Source: JAPKZH01 sp964537875 (GTDB lineage Bacteria; Acidobacteriota; Aminicenantia; Aminicenantales; UBA4085). From it: 8,983 nucleotides of DNA. Below are positions 5,862-8,983 of the stretch, one piece after another. Within the stretch, counting starts at the first letter, position 1. Each line of letters begins with the position of its first letter. The notes beneath the pieces were generated by a model. The model searched no databases and had not been told where the DNA came from. It was given only the letters and a program-made list of their open reading frames with translations. Location: the NCBI GenBank assembly GCA_964537875.1, contig CAZIDN010000111.1, positions 1-8,983 on the forward strand, given 5' to 3'. The position numbers were made by a program, and so were the translations under genes.

Positions 5862-7001
5862 TCACCTCGAAAGGTTATTGACGAAATCCAGGTAATTCTC
5901 CCGGTTGATCACTGTGAATTCGGATCCGGCATACGTTTCCAGCCATTCCCTGGGTGCGGGCGTTTTGCGCGAGCCCCATTTGAACTCGTAGCCGAAAAGC
6001 CGGCCTTCGCGCTCTTCGATGAAATCCACCTCTTTTTGATCCCAGGTCCGCCAGAAATAATTGTTGGCGTGTGGGCCTCGGTAGGCCTGTTTTTTCAAGC
6101 GTTCCGTGATCAAGAAGTTCTCCCAGAGCATCCCGCCGTCGTCGCGAAGCTCCAGGGGATTGAAATTCGAAATGACGGCGTTCCGGACGCCATTGTCTAA
6201 AAAATAGTATTTACTTTTTTTGGATATTTCTTTTCTCAGGTTGCGGCTGAATCCTCTCAGGTTGTAGATCACGAAACCTTTCTCAAACAAATCCAGATAG
6301 CGGGCAACGGTTTTTGTGTCGATGCCCAGGCGGCTCCCAAGCTCGCTCCACGAGACTTCGCGGCCCACCTGAAAAGCCAGAAGCCGCAGCAGGTCAAGAA
6401 GCACTTTTGCGCTTTTAACGCGTTCGAGCTGCAGGATATCCCTCAACAAATAAGAGTCGACGAGCTCATTGAGAAGGCGTTTTTTTTCGTTTCTATCATC
6501 AGCCGTTGCGACCTCGGGGTAGCAGCCGAAGACCAAAAATTCTTCGAGCTTGGCCTTCAACTCGGAAGTATTGAACAGCTTGGCAAGCTCCATTTGGGCT
6601 AGGGGATAAAGTGTCAGCGTTATCTTGCGTCCCGTGAGCGGTTCCCCGACTTGTCCCGCGAGCTCGAACGATGACGATCCCGTGGCGATGATATGAATGC
6701 CTGGAATATGGTCGATCAAAATCTTAAGCCCGAGTCCGATATTCCTTATCCTCTGGGCCTCGTCGATGGCGATGAGCTCATAGCCGCGCGCGTATTCCAA
6801 AACATTGTCGAAATCTTGGGAGCTCAGAATTTCCTGTGTTCTGATATTGTCGCCGGAATCCAGTTTGAACTTGAGCTTTGTTTTTTCGAGGAAATCATTC
6901 AGAAGGGTGGTTTTGCCGGATTGGCGGGGTCCCAGGATGACCAGGGCTTTGTTGGGCTTAAAATACGCTTCTAGGTTTATATATTCGCGCGGTATTTTCA
7001 T
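5862..7001 (-). CDS. AAA_14 / DUF4143 family ATPase (copy 1)
   Basis: A 379-residue protein. Walker A GPRQSGKT is at residues 24-31, Walker B ELIAIDEAQ at 75-83 (D80, E81), and IIATGSS at 104-110 is the usual sensor region of AAA_14 ATPases. A winged-helix-like part (SWSELGSRLGIDTKTVARYLDLFEKG, 217-242) precedes the C-terminal DUF4143 domain. There, D326 in EVDF and E339-x-K341 in YEFKW form a PD-(D/E)xK-like nuclease signature; whether it cleaves DNA is unknown. The family is common in bacteria and archaea, often in many divergent copies, with no settled role. The ATG at 7001 has no ribosome binding site, but a consensus promoter ends 6 nt before it, so a leaderless mRNA is likely. The gene appears intact and faces the ORF6N fragment. 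Confidence 0.92.
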   Translation of the reverse strand: MKIPREYINLEAYFKPNKALVILGPRQSGKTTLLNDFLEKTKLKFKLDSGDNIRTQEILSSQDFDNVLEYARGYELIAIDEAQRIRNIGLGLKILIDHIPGIHIIATGSSSFELAGQVGEPLTGRKITLTLYPLAQMELAKLFNTSELKAKLEEFLVFGCYPEVATADDRNEKKRLLNELVDSYLLRDILQLERVKSAKVLLDLLRLLAFQVGREVSWSELGSRLGIDTKTVARYLDLFEKGFVIYNLRGFSRNLRKEISKKSKYYFLDNGVRNAVISNFNPLELRDDGGMLWENFLITERLKKQAYRGPHANNYFWRTWDQKEVDFIEEREGRLFGYEFKWGSRKTPAPREWLETYAGSEFTVINRENYLDFVNNLSR

Positions 7002-7007
7002 GGACTC

Positions 7008-7036
7008 ATTTTAAGATAATCCACAAAATATGTCAA
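7008..7036 (-). promoter_or_regulatory. Promoter of ATPase copy 1, predicting a leaderless transcript
   Basis: On the minus strand TTGACA (7036-7031), exactly 17 nt, then TAAAAT (7013-7008). Only six bases (7007-7002) separate the -10 box from the ATG, so a start 7 nt downstream of the -10 would fall on the A of the start codon at 7001. This agrees with the lack of a ribosome binding site. Confidence 0.7.
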
Positions 7037-7063
7037 TTATGAGGATTTGGAATCCTTAAAATA
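7018..7063 (-). repeat. 33-bp-period tandem direct repeat over the ATPase copy 1 promoter
   Basis: On the plus strand AATCC-ac-AAAATA (7018-7030) and AATCC-tt-AAAATA (7051-7063) match at 11 of 13 positions with starts 33 bp apart. One copy sits in the spacer between -35 and -10, the other just upstream of the -35. The upstream copy is also one arm of the inverted repeat AGGATT-tgg-AATCCT (7042-7056). The arrangement suggests an operator bound on one face of the helix; the protein is unknown. Confidence 0.45.
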
Positions 7064-7098
7064 AGGCTATTTTCAACCTTAAAGTCGGCCAATTCTCT

Positions 7099-7449
7099 TT
7101 GAGAAGAAGAATCGATTATTTGAGGTGCCAAATTGGCACCTCAAATCGCCGAGGCGGACGCCGCTACCTACCCTATGCTTTTACCGAACAGGGCGTTGCC
7201 ATGCTTTCGAGCGTGCTGAATAGCCCACGGGCCATCAAGGTTAACATCGGCATTATGCGAGCCTTCGTTCGCTTGCGAGAAATGGCCGCTGCTCACAAGG
7301 AGCAGGCGCATAAGCTTGTCGCTCTCGAAAAGAAATACGATGAGCAATTTCAAATAGTCTTCGAAGCTATCCGCCAATTGATGATGCCTTCCAAGGAGGC
7401 TAGAAAGCCCAGGAAAATCGGATTTATTACTGAGAATGATCTTTCATAG
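7099..7449 (+). pseudogene. N-terminally truncated ORF6N-domain protein
   Basis: The frame encodes RGGRRYLPYAFTEQGVAMLSSVLNSPRAIKVNIGIMRAFVRLRE, the second half of the ORF6N domain found in phage antirepressor-like and chromosomal proteins. A coiled-coil-like tail (KLVALEKKYDEQFQIVFEAIRQLM) and a basic end (KARKPRKIGF-type) follow, as usual in chromosomal members. The first half of the domain, which normally reads IRGxxVMLDxDLAxLY, is absent: upstream the frame is open only to a TAA at 7057 and shows unrelated residues, with no ATG and no ribosome binding site. The listed start is a TTG and is only nominal. The missing part was probably deleted, since the same interval now holds the promoter of the divergent ATPase. 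A long palindrome (7118-7146) lies at its start. Confidence 0.75.
7118..7146. repeat. 29-nt near-perfect palindrome inside the ORF6N fragment
   Basis: Arms ATTTGAGGTGCCAA (7118-7131) and TTGGCACCTCAAAT (7133-7146) are perfectly complementary around a single base at 7132. Further pairing resumes after a 3-nt interruption (C7113-G7151, G7114-C7150). In the ORF6N frame it encodes LRCQIGTSN. With a one-base centre it fits a protein-binding dyad or a cruciform better than an RNA hairpin. Confidence 0.8.
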
Positions 7450-7463
7450 AGGTTATTGACAAT

Positions 7464-7491
7464 TCTCCTTAAAAGGAGACTTCGATTTTTT
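7464..7491 (+). terminator. Possible weak terminator after the ORF6N fragment
   Basis: TCTCCTT (7464-7470) pairs with AAGGAGA (7473-7479) over 7 bp, but only two bases are left for the loop, and the T-run (7486-7491) begins several bases after the stem. It could reduce read-through into the second ATPase gene, but the geometry is poor. Confidence 0.2.
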
Positions 7492-7553
7492 CGCGAATGA
7501 CGCTTTTATTGGCGATCTCATGCCTGATCCTTCTCTTTGCCCGTCTCGGCAAA

Positions 7554-7607
7554 TTTTCCTCATAAGTTAAAAAAGCCTTGACTTTTTTTACTCATCAGTT
7601 AAAATAG
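7554..7607 (+). repeat. 32-bp-period tandem direct repeat over the ATPase copy 2 promoter
   Basis: Two 22-nt copies, 7554-7575 and 7586-7607, match at 19 of 22 positions with starts exactly 32 bp apart, close to three helical turns. The shared heart is CTCAT-n-AGTTAAAA. The first copy lies upstream of the -35 box and the second covers most of the spacer and the whole -10 box. This is what an autoregulatory operator would look like; no other explanation (gene, hairpin) accounts for it. Confidence 0.65.
7578..7605 (+). promoter_or_regulatory. Promoter of ATPase copy 2, predicting a leaderless transcript
   Basis: TTGACT (7578-7583), 16 nt, then TAAAAT (7600-7605). Six bases (7606-7611) separate the -10 box from the ATG at 7612, so a start 7 nt after the -10 would fall on the A of the start codon. 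No ribosome binding site is visible. Confidence 0.65.
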
Positions 7608-7611
7608 TCGC

Positions 7612-8835
7612 ATGATTAAACGTCATCTCGAGAGCTTTTGTTTCGGTCCTTCCATCGGCAGGCAGATGCGCTTCATCACCGGCCCGCGTCAATCCGGCAA
7701 AACCACCTTGGCTCGTCACTTCCTCTCTCTAAACAATTCCCAGGATCTCTATTACAACTGGGACCTCCGCGAGGTGCGAGATACCTATAAATCCGACTAT
7801 AGCTTCTTTGAGAGCCCGATGCGCGCTATCCAATCACACGGGTTGCTGCCCTGGATCTGTTTCGACGAGATCCACAAGATGCCGAAATGGAAGAATATCC
7901 TCAAGGGCTATTATGATAAATACGAGAATGACTGCCGGTTCATCGTCACCGGAAGCGCCCGCTTGGATTGGTTCAGGCGGTCGGGAGATTCGCTGGCGGG
8001 CCGCTATTTCCTTTTTCGATTAAACCCTTTAACGCTCTCCGAAGTTGCGGGCTTCGCCCATCTTGAGCCTTCCCCTGATGAAGGCGCTCTGACGTTTATC
8101 GAAAGAAAGCTAAGTCGGGGCGCGGCCCGGCAGGACCTCCTCGACCAGCTCCTTCACTACAGCGGCTTCCCCGAGCCTTTCCTGAAGGCGGACGAAACAT
8201 TCTATCGGCGGTGGCAGCGGGACATGGTGGATTATCTGACAAGGGAAGACGTTCGTGATTTGACAAGGATCATGGCCGTTGAGCACATCGCCACGCTGAT
8301 GCAGATCATGCCTGATCGCGTCGGCTCGCCCTTGTCGTTGAATGCCCTGACAGAAGATATCGAGACGAGTTATACGACCGTGAAGAACTCTATTTCCGCG
8401 ATGCAACTGACTTATGCCCTTTTTCTGATTACCCCTTATCACCAGAGAATCGCGCGGGCCGTCAAAAAAGAGAAAAAGGCTTACTTTTACGACTGGGGCC
8501 GCGCCCTCGACCCCGCCAAGAGATTCGAGAATTATGTCGCCGTCGAGCTGAAAACGATGATCGACCTCTGGCACGACAAGGGAATCGGCGATTTCGAGCT
8601 GATGTATGTCCGGACGAAAGACGGAAAGGAGACGGATTTCCTGATCCTGCGGAATGGACAGCCCTGGTGCCTTTTTGAAGCCAAGCTGCAGGATGATATG
8701 ATCGCCCGCCACCATTTCGATCAGGCCAATGCCCTGGGGAATGTACCTTTCCTCCAGGTCACCGGCCAGGATCAAGTCTATAAGAAACAGGATTCGCGTT
8801 TTTTCCGCATCTCCGCAAGCCGGTTTTTTGCGTAA
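7612..8835 (+). CDS. AAA_14 / DUF4143 family ATPase (copy 2)
   Basis: A 407-residue protein with the same plan as the ATPase at 5862-7001 but clearly divergent in sequence. Walker A GPRQSGKT is at residues 24-31, the same position as in the other copy; Walker B WICFDEIH is at 81-88 (D85, E86) and IVTGSARLD at 111-119. The C-terminal DUF4143 domain has D342 in ETDFL and E356-x-K358 in LFEAKL, a PD-(D/E)xK-like signature. Walker B is followed by HKMPKWKNILKGYYD, typical of AAA_14 ATPases. The family's role is unsettled; proposals include mobile-element or defence functions. The gene looks complete. The start is placed at 7612 because the -10 box ends 6 nt upstream, implying leaderless translation. 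A tandem repeat over the promoter suggests control by a dedicated repressor, perhaps itself. Confidence 0.92.
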   Translation: MIKRHLESFCFGPSIGRQMRFITGPRQSGKTTLARHFLSLNNSQDLYYNWDLREVRDTYKSDYSFFESPMRAIQSHGLLPWICFDEIHKMPKWKNILKGYYDKYENDCRFIVTGSARLDWFRRSGDSLAGRYFLFRLNPLTLSEVAGFAHLEPSPDEGALTFIERKLSRGAARQDLLDQLLHYSGFPEPFLKADETFYRRWQRDMVDYLTREDVRDLTRIMAVEHIATLMQIMPDRVGSPLSLNALTEDIETSYTTVKNSISAMQLTYALFLITPYHQRIARAVKKEKKAYFYDWGRALDPAKRFENYVAVELKTMIDLWHDKGIGDFELMYVRTKDGKETDFLILRNGQPWCLFEAKLQDDMIARHHFDQANALGNVPFLQVTGQDQVYKKQDSRFFRISASRFFA

Positions 8836-8840
8836 TTGCT

Positions 8841-8927
8841 AATAAAGAAACTATCTCGCGCATGAGAAGCGCGATCAAGTTCCATCTGGAGGGGCTGAGA
8901 AAAGAAGGGTCCGAGATCCTCGTACCA
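8841..8927 (+). pseudogene. Short HicB-like antitoxin C-terminal remnant
   Basis: The frame reading ETISRMRSAIKFHLEGLRKEGSEILVP resembles the final helix of HicB-type antitoxins, which commonly run AIxFHLEGLxxxGxxIPxP near the C-terminus. The RNase H-like body of HicB that should precede it is missing; upstream this frame enters the ATPase gene in a different phase. No HicA toxin is visible. After the proline the frame continues with residues that do not look like HicB. A small remnant is the best reading, although 25 residues are little evidence. Confidence 0.4.
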
Positions 8928-8932
8928 TTCAG

Positions 8933-8983
8933 ATGGGCCAGACGATGCGGCGTGGGTCCTTGCGGATCGCGGCCGCCGTCTTC
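8933..8983 (+). CDS. Possible 5' end of an exported protein, cut by the window edge
   Basis: From ATG 8933 (or the in-frame ATG at 8945) the frame reads MGQT then MRRGSLRIAAAVF, a basic start running into a hydrophobic stretch as in a signal peptide. Only 17 codons are visible and no good ribosome binding site is seen, so this is tentative. Confidence 0.25.
   Translation, partial: MGQTMRRGSLRIAAAVF

Noticed and set aside
7450..7468. A 19-nt stretch (AGGTTATTGAC then AATTCTCC) that repeats 5872-5882 plus 5894-5901 at the 3' end of the first ATPase gene, with an 11-nt gap
   Set aside because: It could be a remnant of another DUF4143 gene end, but flanking sequence does not continue the match and the gap makes chance plausible; too weak to call.
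7569..7589. A-run and T-run around CCTTGA that could form an A/T hairpin resembling a terminator
   Set aside because: The -35 box of the second ATPase promoter lies inside it and the stem would be almost purely A-T; the promoter reading explains the sequence better.
8110..8775. A 221-codon open frame on the minus strand within the second ATPase gene
   Set aside because: It overlaps a complete, motif-bearing DUF4143 gene and has no promoter, ribosome binding site or recognisable domain; a shadow frame.
1..8983. Search for CRISPR arrays, tRNA or rRNA genes, transposases and integrases
   Set aside because: No regularly spaced repeats, cloverleaf-like sequences, rRNA-like stretches or recombinase motifs were recognised in either strand.

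Overview
The window looks like a chromosomal stretch from a moderately GC-rich, free-living bacterium. A large secreted Asp-box (BNR/sortilin-type) protein, a remnant of a DUF2961/GH172-like glycosidase and several DUF4143 ATPases and toxin-antitoxin pieces together recall Acidobacteriota-like or Aminicenantes-like genomes, but that placement is an inference from gene content only. Promoters are easy to read: several near-consensus TTGACA / TATAAT pairs at 16-18 bp spacing stand out against GC-rich coding DNA.

Layout. 1-1759 (minus): 5' part of a secreted Asp-box propeller protein, running off the left edge, with its own promoter. 1960-2572 (plus): a MazEF-type toxin-antitoxin pair with overlapping genes and an operator-like repeat at the promoter. 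2608-2820: start-less C-terminal remnant of a nitroreductase. 2961-3570: internally shortened and frameshifted DUF2961/GH172-like secreted protein. 3862-4821: secreted six-blade Kelch propeller. 4966-5721: classical SDR oxidoreductase with its own consensus promoter. 5862-7001 (minus) and 7612-8835 (plus): two divergent-family-member AAA_14/DUF4143 ATPases. Between them lies 7099-7449, an N-terminally truncated ORF6N protein. 8841-8927: short HicB-like remnant; 8933-8983: perhaps the first codons of another exported protein.

How it fits together. There is no single operon; almost every gene has its own promoter. The left part is exported carbohydrate or protein-interaction machinery, partly decayed. 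The right part resembles a small accessory island: two ATPases of a poorly understood, mobile-associated family, an ORF6N fragment and a HicB fragment.

The most interesting non-gene signals are: (1) both DUF4143 genes have a -10 box exactly 6 nt before the ATG, predicting leaderless mRNAs, and both carry a different tandem direct repeat with a 32-33 bp period laid over the promoter; (2) a dispersed intergenic repeat placed just after three genes, with a hairpin that shows one compensatory base-pair change; (3) a 29-nt near-perfect palindrome inside the ORF6N gene; (4) a run of eight G that breaks the GH172-like frame. No tRNA, rRNA, CRISPR array, complete insertion sequence or convincing rho-independent terminator was seen.
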